A stretch of DNA of 64,000 nucleotides. Origin: Paramecium octaurelia (Eukaryota; Ciliophora; Oligohymenophorea; Peniculida; Parameciidae). The notes below the pieces were generated by a model. It was not told where the DNA came from. It made no database searches and saw only the letters and a list, made by a program, of their open reading frames with translations. Position 1 is the stretch's first letter, and each line of letters opens with the position of its first letter. Location of the stretch: the NCBI GenBank assembly GCA_905182995.1, contig CAJJDP010000066.1, positions 429,212 through 493,211 on the forward strand, written 5' to 3'. Positions 1-13,500 of this stretch are shown piece by piece. The translations under genes were made by a program, and so were the position numbers.

Positions 1-432
1 TTCAATATCAAATTTTTCTTTCAAAGACGAGTAATCATGAACCTTTTCTGATAGTCTATTTTACAATTCAGAAACCTATTCTTACAAATCAAGAATAGCT
101 TAATTTTTTTAATTGATTTCTTGTATATATTTCTATTGTTGCTCTTATTGTATAGGGTTATATTCCACGCTTATAGCCTTTTTATGTTGCATCGGGATGC
201 TCTCAGCTGGTAAATTTTGAAATTAATTCACAATAATTTGTTCTGGATGAGGGATTCGAGTCATCGTAGTTGGACTTGAGGCTCTACAGTTATAAAAAAA
301 AGTACCTTGGTTATGTTGGAAAGTAGGCATAAGTGACTGGTTGAGTCTCATGATTAGAAGATAGACATCTAATGACTTATCGAGTCTCAGTAGTATTCTT
401 TGTGGAGTTTGGTCTGGGTGCTCTTTGATCAT
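1..432 (-). CDS. Coiled-coil protein, N-terminal part (runs off the window)
   Basis: Reading down the minus strand from the ATG at 432, the frame stays open to base 1 with TAA/TAG as Gln, giving about 144 residues with no intron needed. The first ~100 residues are proline- and polar-rich. From about residue 95 the sequence turns into a Gln/Glu/Leu-rich heptad-like stretch (for example AILDLQEQVSELQNRLSE) typical of a coiled coil. The rest of the gene lies outside the window, so no function can be given. Its start codon is only 5 bases from the divergent start of the next gene; a later Met at 351 is possible. An alternative minus frame from an ATG at 484 needs an intron and was rejected. Confidence 0.65.
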
Positions 433-437
433 AGACA

Positions 438-3400
438 ATGAATGGGTTTGCGATTGTGCAAACAGGTGGTCTTGAAGGCTTCATTATTAACGAATTAAAA
501 AAAATATATAAAAAAAGCACTTAAATCAGAAATAATCAGCCGACATTGTGGAAAGTGTTAAAGAATTATTATCAAATCAATATAAAATTAAAATATCAAA
601 ATATTGATGAAAAAGAAATAGGGAAAGAAAAATGGCAACTTAGAGGATGGAATCAGAAGGATAGTGAACTTCCATAGATAGAATATTTCGGATATCATCT
701 TCAATAAATTGACCCTCTGTATTGTGGAAAGTTAAAACATAACTCCAAATGAATTTGCAAGAAGATGGTTAATTGAAAATTCTACAGTTCGTACTGACAA
801 CCTTTTGGCTGGTTTCGTTGATGAACATTATGCACCTTATGTTGAACTTAAAAGCTTCAACTTTGATTACTAAGTCATAAATACTAAACTATTAGAAAGC
901 AGTAATTGGAGTTATAAAATTCTGAGTACATATATTGAAATAATATTTAGAAAAATTTGTTACAAGTGCCTTGCAAAAAGATATAGACATTATACATTTA
1001 TTAGCTTAAATGCAAGCAATCATTACTGGATTATTCTCTTAAGCAGATTCATCTATGGTTACATCAGTAATTAATTTTGAGCATCTTGGTCCACTTTAAG
1101 CCTTCTTTTATACAAAAACAGATAAAAACATAACTCTGTTTTGGGAAGTTGGAATAGATAAAATTCCTAAAATTGCTCGAGTGGCTAAAGAATATTAGAA
1201 AGATTTGCTAGGTTATGATTATATACATACAATAACATTCATTGATTGTAGATATGATTGCAATGTTGAATAAAATGCTGCAAAATTTGTTACAAATTAT
1301 TATTAGGAAGTTAAAACTGCCATTCATAGATAAGATTATTAATCAGTTATTTCAACTTCGAAAAGTTATCAATCGACAAAGCATTCAAGTTAGGAATATT
1401 TATTCTAAATTGAAAATAATGATTTAGGAAGTTTACACGGCGAATTGGATTATAACAGAAGATAGCATGAAATTTTAAAATGGATGCCACATAGATTTCC
1501 TACTGTTTATTTAACAAAATAAGAATAGTAATCATTTAAATATGATGAATCGATTAAAAGATGGGTTAGTAAAGATTATGAAGCCATCTAGTAGGCTAAG
1601 AAAATGAGGGAATATTAAGCCAAGATTAATAAGGATTTATTAAAAAGATATGCTGATTTTTCATCAGCAGCTAGACTTGTTGAATTATTACAAAAAGTCC
1701 CTAATTTTAAGATAAAGTTAACTGAAGAAGAATAGGAAGTGGTTGGATCAGATGGAAATGTTATGGTTATTGGTAGGAGTGGGACAGGAAAGACTACATG
1801 TTCAATCTTGAGACTATTTGCAATGGAAACCTTGTTTAAACTAAGATTAGAGTTATACAAATAGAAACACGAGAATGTCCTTTAGAATTATAAATACGAT
1901 GATGATGAAGTAAATAATAACGTTGGATTGCATTGTGTATTTGCAACTGCCAGTCCTGTATTGACTACAGAAGTGAAAAGATATTATTAAAAATTGACAG
2001 CGTAAATCAAAGCTGAATTAGAGAAGAAGAAATAAAAAGATCGATTGGCACGTTTACAATAAGAATAGCAAGCATAAAGAGAATAAAGTGAGAATTAGTT
2101 CAATTAAAGCACGGTTTAAATTGTTGATGATGCTAAATAGATTGAAGAAAATTACTTTGAATAATAAATTGGGGGAATCTAACTATAAAAAGAGTAGGAA
2201 GGATTCTAAGAGGATTTAGATGAGGAGGATTGGGAAAAAGAGGAGGAGAAATTGAAGTAAGAATTAAATGCTTTTCATTCATTTGCGGATATGTAAGATT
2301 CTGATTTTCCAGCTTTTTTAACAATTAAAAAGTTAGTGTTATTAATTGATGGGTCACTAGCAAATCCTTTCTTCTCTCGTACATAAGAAAACAAAATAGT
2401 CAACTCTGACACTCATGCTTAATGGAGCACTGAAAATACAGGAGTGATATTTATAAACAATTACAAAAAGGGTGGAAATTAAGATATGGAATATGACGAA
2501 GAAGAGTATGAAGCATTATTTGAAGAGAATGAACAAAACCTAGATGATATGGATGAGTATGAACTTGAATAGGAATATTAAAGACAAGTGTACTTGATGA
2601 ACAAGCCTTAGTTGTAGGCAAAGGAGGAGAATAATATGACCAAACTCTCTTAGGAAGTGGATTTCGACTTTTTCCTAAATAATTTTTGGTATAGTAAAAA
2701 AAATAGATATTAAAATAATAATTTAAATCCAGCATTTGTTTGGACCCAAATTTACTCTCATATCAAAGGTGCTGCTGCTTCTCATACATATCCTGGACAT
2801 TATATACCAAAAAAAGTATATATGAAATTAAACAAACAAGAGAACATTTTCGATGAAATCTTTGAATGCTATGTTCATTATGAAAAATGGAAGATTTAGC
2901 AAGGATATTATGATTTTATGGATGTAGTCAACCACATTCTTGTTTAATTAATCTGCGGAAAATGTCATCTTATTCCCATTCATTATCTGATGATTGACGA
3001 ATGTCAGGATCTGCCTCATGCAGTATTGCTGTTGTTATGCAAAATAACTGAATAGGGTTTATTCTTCAGTGGAGACACTGCTTAAAATATCGCAAAGGGA
3101 GTTGGATTTAGATTTTAAGACTTGAAGTCTCTTTTTAGGAAACCTGAAATTACATATAATGCTAAACAAAATGATTTAAAAATTCATTAACTCACAATCA
3201 ATTTTAGATCACACAACAACATTTTATAATTAGCAAACTGTCTTGTTTCCATATTGGAGATCTTCTTTCCAAACACGATTGACAAATTGAAAAAAGAGAG
3301 ATCCAACATTTCTGGCCCAAAACCAATCCTAGTCAATGGGGATAAAGATGAGTTATTCTATCTCTTATCTGGAGAACAGGCAGATAAAAATTAGTAAGTT

Positions 3401-6400
3401 GGGCAGAGATTGCCTATTGAATTTGGTTGCAATTAAGTCGTACTTGTAAAGGATTAAGATTCAAAGAAAGATATTCCCTCCATTTTGCAGCATGCCTTAG
3501 TGTTAACCATTTATGAAGCAAAAGGTTTGGAGTTTGATGATGTGATTCTCTATAATTTCTTTTAAGATCATTACATAGGAGATACCTAATGGAAATTATT
3601 ATAGACTTGTGAAATTCTGGATGAAGAAATTTCTAAGGAGAAATTCATGGATAGTTGTACTAAACATTAAACTTTAGATGATGAAGCAACCATTTTTACA
3701 GGTTTCGAGGAAAGGAATGGTAATATTATAGTTAAAAGAATTGCCACTTAAAACAAATTCTATGACGAGTTAACATACAATTATAGCTAGTTATGTAATG
3801 AGATCAAATAACTATATGTTGCTGTCACAAGACCAAGACAACGATTAATTATATATGATGAAAATCCTTAAGCCAGATAATACATATAGAATATTTGGTA
3901 AAAACTAAATTTGATTGAATACTTTGTATAAACAACTAAGGAAGATAGAAATGTTGAAAGGTTTGCCAAATAAACATCAAAAGAGGAATGGAAAAAACAA
4001 GGGTTGAAAATGTTTAGAAATAAGTATTATGAATAAGCTGAAAAATGCTTTGAATAATCTAAAGATGAATTGCTCTTCATAAAAGCAAGGGCTTTCAAGA
4101 TTGCAACAGAAGCCAATGCACTTATATAATAATATTCCCAAACTTCATCTAATAGTGTAATGAAGAAGAAAGATAAAAAAAAACTCTTAGCCTCATTGAG
4201 GAAACAATAGAAAGAGAAGTTTTCTGAATCAGCACAGTTATTTCTGAAAATTGAGAATTACAAATAAGCAGCATAATGTTATTATTCAGGTGAAATGTAT
4301 AAAGAAGCATTAAACATATATGTTAAGCAGGAAATGTTTAATGAGGCTGGAGAAGCAGCTTATAAATGTGAAAAGTATTCTGAAGCAGCTGATTATTTTC
4401 TAAAATCTAGTGATTTTATAAGAGCAGTAGATGCATGCGAAAAGGCAGAAGCTTATGATCAGATATTTAAAGTTCTTCATGAATTGAGGGATAAAATACC
4501 AGTCGAGACTAGATCTGCATTTCTAAAGAAATATTTGCCAATAATCCTAAATAAAATGTCTACTTAGATTGGATAACTTGAATAAGTGAATGACTAACAA
4601 ACAAAAAATGAAGAAAAAAAGCCACTTGTTATAGAAGAGAGTTCGGATGAGGAGGAGGAGGATGAGGAGGATGAAGAAGATGGAGATGGAGACAAAAATT
4701 AAGTGGAACAAGTTTAAAATAATGAAGGAAATGAAGAGTAATAAGAAAGGATTGTTGAACTAAGTAGTTAATTAATACAATCACTTCCTGATCAATCATA
4801 GCCTTCTATATTGGTTAAGTAAGAAAGCATGAACAATAATTCTGAAGACTCTTAATCATTTTCAGTATAAAACACATAAAGCTTTTAAATTGAATAAAGC
4901 CAAGTCTAAGATAGTAAAATAATTAGTGTTGATGAATCAGGATCATTTTAAGTGGAAAAAACATTAAAAGAGGATGATGAATAGGAATAAAACTTTGAAC
5001 ATTTGTCTCACTTTGATCCAGAAGATTAATGGCTGAAAAATGATAACAAATCTATTATTGAAACAATTGTATCCAAAAAGAGTGAGCAATCTGATTATTC
5101 AGCTTTCTCATATGCTTAAATGCAAAGCAATCCGAATGTTTAATTTGTAAAAACCAAAGCAGATATTTTTATTCAGGATACAATAATGTAATAAATTATT
5201 AAATACATCTCAATGTTCTCTGACGAATTTAAATATTAATTGTATAATTAAAGAAGTAAATCAGCTTAACTCAGTAACAAATAGGTTGATTAACATTAAT
5301 TTGATTATATGGTTGACTTTATCTTGGACTTAGATTTGGTTGACATCTCCTTTATTTTTTTGGTTTTAGATATTTTAGAATAGTTCAAGAATTACAAATT
5401 ATGCATTTTCGTTTGCAATAGATACAAATTAGCTGATCAATTAGGAAGATATTTAGTCTCAATTGCATCAACTTATTCTCCTCTTGCATTGCATTCAGCT
5501 AGTTTGAATGTTTAATACTTAATTAATGGGAAGCAAAGATAAGCCTAAATTGATAAAGGCTTAGTTTCAGCATTTGCAGTCCATAATGTCTTTGAAAACA
5601 TCAATCCAGAGTTCATTACATTGAAATTTAATGATACTAAACTTACACCTTAAAATTCATTAGGCTTAGAATGTTATTCATAATTGCTATTATTGGGATT
5701 TTGGAAGAAAACTGTATACTAAATGGATGTTTAAAATTCATTATTAGTTTGTAAATTGTTTATGGATTTTAAAAATTGGAGATTTATTTATTATAGCAAT
5801 TTAAGTCATTAGGTCACTAATAAGATGATAGAAAACGAACAAAAAGATAGAGATTTGGCATAAGTCTATTAAACAACACTGATGCTGATATAAAAGAAGC
5901 TTGATATCTGTTTTTCAACTATGATTAGAGGAATTGATATGCTAACAATTACATATCCAAAAGATTAGTAGGAGATGGAATTTGCAATTATTAGCTTGGA
6001 GCAATATTATAGCGAATTAATTACATAAATGGTACTGAATCAAAAGGCTCCACAAACTTTATTCTATAGACCTCATACATTAGATCTTCAAAAAACTATT
6101 AAAGCTGAACTAAATCCTAAGTAGAATCTACCTAAAATGTATTCATTAACTGAAGAAGTAGTCTTTTACTTGATTAGTAAAACAGAAGTTCCAGAAGAAA
6201 TTCTAAATAAATTATGTCGCATAGTACTTGATTACAAGAATCCTCATAACGAATTAGAAATTTATCAATCCGTCTTCCTACTCTTACTTTATTGTTAATA
6301 TGTTGTACATAACTCAGGATTGGTTAAGACTCAATCTTGGATCACGTAATTAGATGCGAAAACATATATTACACTCATAAAATCTCTTAGATTTATTAGG

Positions 6401-8500
6401 AATTTGTTGAATACAAACCAACATTGCCTATAGAAATTATCAAAAATTGTTACGAGAAGTGTATTATTCTACTTTAAAATCAGATAGCCAGATAATGTAG
6501 CTTTGCTCAAACCATATGTTAATTCGGTAATAATCAATCGATCATCCGTGATAATATAGGGTTTGATTGAAAACAGACATAATTTACAATTGAAGGGAAA
6601 TACAATTGTGTTGGATGATTATTACTTTGTAGATATTGATTTCGAATTCATTAGTGCCCCAAGATCATCTGTGATATTTTTGATTTCAAAGAAACTTAGC
6701 AATGAATTGAATTCCATTACTTTTTTAAGGAAGGCTTCTTTTGATGAATATCATTTTGATCAATTGTACCCACATGAATACGAGGATCACTTTGAAAACT
6801 TGAGTATCTATTTATATAGTAGATAAAACTCCACTTTCAATTTTCAATCAAGAAAGAACACTAGTTTGATATCAGTTGATGATTGGATAAAAAAGGAATA
6901 ATAAATAAGTGCTTAGAAGATACAAGAAGGCTTAGAGAAGAAGAAAGCTTAAGAAATGGATGATTCAGTTGGTATAAAATAGATGTTCAAGAAAACCAAG
7001 AAAAATTCAAAATAATTACATTCGTTTTTGAGGAACCCTTATCTTAAATGTTTGTCGTCTGAATCAAGAAATTATTGCACTCACTAAGCTTTAAAATATA
7101 TTAATCAACAATATAAAGATTCAGGTTAATTCCATGCTGGTATGGTAAAATTCATCCATTTAATGAATTATGCTAGTAATAACCACTTCACCTATCAATA
7201 CATCAACAAAAAGATTGAATAAGGATAATGTAGCAAATATGAGCCTTATCTTCAATATTTAGAGTCCTTAATCTGTAAAAAATTTAACGTGATTTCTGAT
7301 GCCACCGATCTTTATTTTTCATTCCTGGAAGTACGAAAAGATTTAATGGCTGCAGATGAACTCTATTACCAATTATCTTATTTATTAGTGAATAGCATTG
7401 TTGGATATTTACTAAAAAGTAAGAATAATTGTTAGATCAAAATCGCTAATCGATACTTTATTTACTTCGATAAGATTACTCAACCAGATGAGTAGTCGTA
7501 TCTATATGAAACAAACTTCCATCCAATTTAAAATTAAGATGGTATTGCCAATATCATAGAATAATTGTCAAATTTATAAAAAGATTATCCCTAGGAATTC
7601 GGTTTTAAAATCATGCTGCTAATTTACACTTTAGTGCTTAATTTAAGTGATATCAAAGCACATGTGATAACTGAGATTAAGAAAATCATCTATAATGTAA
7701 CTGCTTAGTACGAGGTGGAATAATACGAATAAATTATGAAAGTTGTCAACCTACCTGATAAGCAAAGATTTGATGCTCTGACTATGAATTCTAATGTTAT
7801 CAAATTGGTCTTTGCTTAAAACATTAAGTTGTACTCTTTAAATGTTGTAAATAAACTAACAGTTTAAACGATTGATGAAGCATATCAGAGTTGTTTAGAT
7901 GAATGGTCAAATATACAAAAAAGAAGTGAAGAACTTGAAAATAAAACAAGGAAAATAGTGACAGTTTTAAGGGAAAAGAAGAAATAAGGAAAGTTCGTCA
8001 ACCCTTACCTATATGGATTTGGTGAATATGATTATTCAAGGAAATTGAAGACATCCAAATACATTGACATAATAAATGAATTCATTAGAGTGAGGAAGAT
8101 ATTATTGTCTACATTCTATTCTATGTTGTTGACAAACTCAATTGATTTCCACTTTATCTCATTGCAATTAAAACAGCTGGATAGGAAGGAGGATGAATTC
8201 AATACTTTATGGGGATAATATTAATCGAAAAAGATGATCCAATCAGAGTTTATTAAATAATATGACGAATAATATAGGAATACATCAGTAATCATTGAAA
8301 CATTGTTGTAATGGTAAAAAAACAATGTGACATTTGAATAAAATGCTAATAAATTACTTGAAAGGAATAGGAAACTATTGGCCTTAAAGTGGATGAATAA
8401 TAGAGCAGGACTGGCACTCCAGAAGATTCAAAAGAAAAAGAAGGGCTTAAAGAGACAAAAGGTATAAGAGCAAAAGAAATTATTGATGAAACTATCATGA
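438..8500 (+). CDS. TRANK1-like UvrD-family helicase with TPR-like repeats
   Basis: Very large protein, about 2,670 residues. The ATG at 438 is the only one upstream of the conserved frame. Two introns near the 5' end restore the frame: 731-761 (31 nt, GTT..AAG) and 926-950 (25 nt). After that a single exon runs to the TGA at 8498. SF1 helicase motifs are visible: Walker A GRSGTGKTT near 1770, Walker B HYLMIDECQDLP near 2985, GDTAQNIAKGVGFRF near 3075, INFRSHNNIL near 3195, YEAKGLEFDDVILYNFF near 3515 and YVAVTRPRQRL near 3815. These match the TRANK1/lupus brain antigen family of UvrD-like ATPases rather than bacterial UvrD. A TPR-like helical array follows (4020-4560), then acidic low-complexity sequence and a long unassigned C-terminal half. 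The cellular role of TRANK1-like helicases is not settled. Confidence 0.85.
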
Positions 8501-8564
8501 TTTAATAATAATAATTTATATGATTAATAAATAGAAATAACAAACATATGATAATTAAATTATT

Positions 8565-9698
8565 TCATTGTCTTCTAGATTGTTCAAATTGAGGATTCTT
8601 TCTTTGATTAATAATTCCAAAGATTCCTTTATTCATAGTTTATTTTATGTTAATTTCCCTGGCTTTCACTTCATCCAAGTATTTAATTTAGGGATCGAAA
8701 TTGCCAAACTTTCTGAGTTCTGCTCTGACATCCTTAATCTGAGGTTTAGAGAGGTCTGTTGTTATAATGATATAAGTTACGTTCCAAGAGTAAAAGAACA
8801 TCCTTCAAGACTTCATCATTCTGTTTTCCATCAAAAGGCTTGATGAAAATACCATTGTCTTGATATTAATACATCCTCTCCGAATCAGAATCAAGAACTA
8901 TAACTCTATTTAGAGGACGATTGAGATATTTCAAATCCCTAATGTATCTACCTTTCTCAAACACCATTGATTCTCTACCAAAAGCCCCTGCAAATATCTA
9001 TCTAGTAGGATCCAATTTTTGGGTAATTTGTTATGTAAACTGCATAATAATAATACCAATACCATGGTTTCATCGTCACTCAAAATAACCACTTCATACA
9101 TCTTAGGTAATTTTTCAAGAAACCTCTACAAACCATTTCTTCTTTTGATTTCTCCTCTAATTGTTCAATTTCAATAAATACCCAACACCAAACACATAAT
9201 CCATATGCAATAGAGTACCTGAGATATTAAGTACCAAAGTCTTGGGTATCTCATATCCAAATGGCAATTCAGGGATATCGGGCAATAATTTATCGATTGC
9301 TGGCTTAGTCATAAACTAATGCTAGAATTAAGTCCTTACATCGTAAAATGCTTAGTATTGATCCTAGCAATATTTGGCAGCGTCATTGATATGCTTTTAA
9401 TAGCCTACTCATACATTGTCATTTTACCCAATTCTTATGTTGGATCAGTTTTATAATTATTTAGATATAAATTATAGCCAAACAAAGCTGATGTAGTCCA
9501 CCAAAATATCCTTGAAAACAATCTGAAGTATGAAAATGCTTTCTCTTTATTCTCCAATGTTGGATTAGCCTCTTCTGCCTCTATCGTTCTCTCATCCCAT
9601 TCATCCTACTATTCTTTTTGTTGTTATTGCTGTTAACTAAACCTATATCTTGGGAAACGTAATAGAGTTAACGATCTAATTGAATATTTGCTTAACAT
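8565..9698 (-). CDS. TIM50: TIM50-like subunit of the mitochondrial inner-membrane translocase
   Basis: Five short introns are inferred (23, 24, 25, 23 and 25 nt). The spliced product has a basic, Arg/Leu-rich N-terminus compatible with a mitochondrial presequence, a poly-Gln patch, and one membrane segment (FWWTTSALFGYNLYL). The NIF/FCP1-like HAD domain follows: LLPDIPELPFGYEIPKTLV, VVILSDDETM, AGAFGRESMVFEKGRYIRDL, RVIVLDSDSERMY and NGIFIKPFDGKQNDEVL. The tail DVRAELRKFGNFDPQIKYL matches the TIM50 C-terminus. TIM50 receives presequence proteins at the TIM23 channel. The phosphatase DxDx(T/V) motif is replaced by LNISGTL, as expected for a non-catalytic TIM50. The second intron (24 nt) is a multiple of three and free of TGA. 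Only 21 bp separate its start from the next minus-strand gene. Confidence 0.85.
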
Positions 9699-9719
9699 CC
9701 GTAATTAAAATATAAATTT

Positions 9720-10480
9720 TCAAATAAATATATGTTCAATTTTATCCACCTTATTTGATATTCTGATTATGCAATAGTTACCATAAAGCAACGGACCAAC
9801 ATTAACCACTTTACATTAATTCATCATTCTACTTCCGACTCCATCATGTGTGTGTCCGTGCACATTTAATATGATGTTCTTCTTGTTCTTGATCAAATTT
9901 GATTGCGAATCACTTCCAGATTTAATTACATCATCCCATCCATTTTCGCTGCTTATTGTCGTTTAACTTAACGCAGGACCTATGTGAGTAATGAGTATTA
10001 TCTTCCCCTCTTTAGGCAATTTCAGTTTCTCAAGATCTTGCGAGTACTCTTCATCACTCTTGTATGGATATCCTTACCAAATCAAACCTTGCTTATTGTA
10101 TCCTTAGGATAAATCTCTATACTACCTGGAATGCTTCCTCCCAAACCCACTATCCATAAATCATCTCGTATTTGTAATGACTTTTTATGAATGTTGATGA
10201 ATCCTTCCTCTAGATACTTATCGTACAACAATTCATCACTATCATGATTTCCAGGAATAAAGTATATTGGACAACCAAAAGACTTAAAAGGACTTAACAA
10301 CTTTCTCAATTTATCCAACTCTGAATCCTCACCTTATTGATGTTACAGATTCAAAAAATCGCCCAATAAAAAAACTGCATCAAATTGTTAATGTTTTTCT
10401 CTCTCTATCAACAACTAGACTGTTTCAAAATTGAGATGAAGATCAGATGCACATAAAATTACTTTTTAGTTATTTTACAT
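9720..10480 (-). CDS. Calcineurin-like metallophosphoesterase
   Basis: About 245 residues with one 23-nt intron (GTAGTATAGA..AAG) after LGGSIPG. The metallophosphoesterase signature is complete and in order: ASDLHLN near residue 13, GDFLN near residue 47, PGNHDSDE near residue 85, a metal-ligand histidine in LITHIGP, and GHTHDG near the C-terminus. These residues hold the two-metal centre of the superfamily. There is no signal peptide or membrane span, so it is probably soluble. The substrate cannot be told from sequence; small cytosolic members include phosphodiesterases and Ser/Thr phosphatase-like enzymes. The start is the first in-frame ATG, directly followed by the beta-strand leading into the first motif. 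Confidence 0.8.
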
Positions 10481-10567
10481 ATATAATTAATAATGTATCC
10501 AACATAAGAATGAAACAATTAATAATAAGTGTCATATTATAATAATATATTACTAAATATAAAATTC

Positions 10568-13500
10568 TCATTTTTTAATTGGTTTTTTCCCTTGCTTTTT
10601 AAGTTCGGCCAATTTTTCTGCCTAAAAATTTTAATTTCCTGATGCTTCATCCAACATATCATCTGCAGCACTTGTGTCTATACCTTCAATATTTAATTAT
10701 TAAATTTGATCAACACACTTTTGTAATGTATCAACATCAAAATTTTACAGAGCCGTGTTTATTTTTTCTTGAATTATTGCTATCCTCCAATTATTTATGA
10801 CCTATCTGGCAGCACTTACCAAAACAGGATCTAATTATGAAGGATCAGCTATTAATTTCTCTACATCCTCTGGATTTCCAATTTTTTCTTATTTGCATAA
10901 CTATGTTTATTAATGCATATCTTACATCAAATAATTATTGCTCTTTTTTCATTAATTAGGTCAAATCCTATTTGATAGAATCTCGTTATTAATATATCTC
11001 TGCAAGTTCCTATTTGTATGATGACCTGTAAGATTGGAATTCATTAATTAAGATTTCTTTATTATCCCTATTATAGTTAATTTTAAATAATACTTTTAAA
11101 GAAGCTTAATTTCTTCTCTCATTTTAAGATTTCTTTGGATGATTCCAGCAATCTCTTCCTTTCCCATCAAAATTCCTTCCACTATTTCCCTTTTCTACAC
11201 ATCACTTCTTACATTAATCAATCCAGCATGTCTAGCATAATGATCCATTATTCTATCTTATTCTAAATGCTATAAGAATTATGTAATGGCCTCATTAACA
11301 TGATTCTCAGATTTTGGTATTTATCTTTATTAAGGAGCAGTTTCAACTGGTGCCTCAACTTTTGATTATTTACCCACTTTTTTATCATCCTTTTTCGGTC
11401 CCTTTTTTTGGGCTGCTTACTTGGCTTCCTCCTCCCTTTGCTTTTTTGTCATTCTGGGTGCATTTACAATAGCCTATTCCTCAGGAGTTAATTCTTCCTT
11501 TAATGTTAGTAAATATTTCGTTCTTGATTTCTTAGCATTCACAGCTCTTCCTGGCTCTTTATCCTCCCAAGACTTTTTAATTGCTTTTTCTTTGTCTTCC
11601 TTTGTTGTATCTCTTACAAGTGCAACAGTGTCTGATGCAAATATAGTTGTGAACCAATACAAATTATCAGTTTCTTCAGATTTAATTTTAGCCTCTGGCC
11701 ATTCTCTGAGATCAAAAGATGCTTATATTACATAATTTTCATCTTTAGGCAATGTAACATTTGAAAGAGTGACTGAATTGATTCCATAGTTATACACAAT
11801 CAAATCATCCCCATGATATAATTCTAAACGAATGAGTCTTTCTCCTCTCATTTCAGATTCAACTATTTCTAATTCCTAAGCTCCTCCCTTTGTTTATTTA
11901 CCTTTAGCCACTTATTATTACTATTAAGCTTGTTGTCCTTCTGTTAATCTAACATAGATGCTAACTTGAGCTTCATTTGCAAAGATCCTCTCCCTAAAAA
12001 TAGTACCATATTTGGTTGGAACATATTTGTCATAATAACGTGTAGGTTCTATATTTTCTAATTATGTGAAGGTGAATTCTTGATTGACTAAGAAATCCAA
12101 TTCGAAGGTGCCTTCTTAAGTGTTGTATTAAGGAGTTCCTTCCAGTATAAAGTAGTAAGTAGTTTAACTTCGAAGCATCATTCTTTAAGTACCATTAATG
12201 ATGGATTCACTTTCAAATAGATTCTTATGAACTCCTTCTATTGTAGTAAGCATGAGGTTATTATCAGGTGGTGGAATTTCACATAATTTAATTTTGAGAA
12301 ATTTCAATAATTGATTATCTGTTGTGCTCTTCAATCTATAAACAAATGACCCATTTTCCTTGTTGGAATTCAAAAACACTTTGAATCTAAAGTACACATA
12401 GTATCTATTGGCTTCACATGCTGGATAGTCAATTTGGAAGGATTACTTTTGATAGTTTTCATAATCAATCAAATAATCGAACACACTTTAAGTGCTGATT
12501 TTATTATTAGATGTCAACCACATAGTGAAATTGAGTGGAGAGTATATATTCATTTTGAATATGTGATTTTTATTATCTAACAATAGCATCTATGAACTAA
12601 CACATTGGTTTAACAATTTGTAATCCAATATAGACTCGTATGTTTCTAAATCAAAACGCTATAACATCGAATAGGGTCTAATTTATTCATTAAAATCTTT
12701 ATTCTGAGAATATTTGGGTTGAAATCCTACAAGAAATGCAACCTATGCGTTATCATCAGAATCAGGATCTCTTTGAACAATTACCATTTCAATATTGTCA
12801 TAACCAGCAATATCATTATCTGGATTGCTTTGAATTTGCAAAACTTACATGTTATATCTCTTTGGATCATAAGCTATTTGGATGTAATCAAAAAGACTTA
12901 GGAATTCTTTTTCATGCACCCAGAATCCACCCTCTCCTCTGTTAAAAGGTTCTTAAGCATTAGAAACTGAGGAGAAGTCCTCTAAAGGTTTCACAGTGAA
13001 GCTATCATCAGTATTCTTCATATTGGCTGAAACCACAGATTTATCATCACCCTTAATTTCAGGAATATCATAATTAGGAGGTTTGTTTAGCTTATTAGCA
13101 ATACATTTTTTAGCAATATATATTTCATCAGCAGCAAGAGGACTGAAAACAACCACCGGATCTTTACCTGAGACATCACTCTTTAATCTTAAGTATCTAT
13201 GTTTAACAGGTTATTGACTAATTAATGAGATCCTTTTTTTGTCATCATCTTGCAATTTTTCTTTAATTTCTTTCTTTCTTCTTCTCAAATCCAGTTTCTC
13301 CTCCTTGGTCATCTTATTCATAGGTGTTTTGCAGAGATCAAAATATTCTTATCTCAATCTCAATTCTCTATCACTTCTCTTTTATGCATAAACCATATTA
13401 AATCCATTCTCATTCTAAAACTGCTCTACAATTGAATATGAAAAACATGTATTAATATTAGTATTTCCTGGAGCTTTATGGGGTTTAGGTATGGAATATG

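Noticed and set aside
207..484. Minus-strand start at 484 with a 25-nt GTGAAT..CAG intron for the first gene
   Set aside because: Another minus frame from the ATG at 432 runs through the same place without an intron and joins the coiled coil directly, so the simpler model was kept.
11421..11735. Plus-strand frame of 104 codons
   Set aside because: Antisense to the KSWEDKEPGR-bearing C-terminus of the androglobin-like gene.
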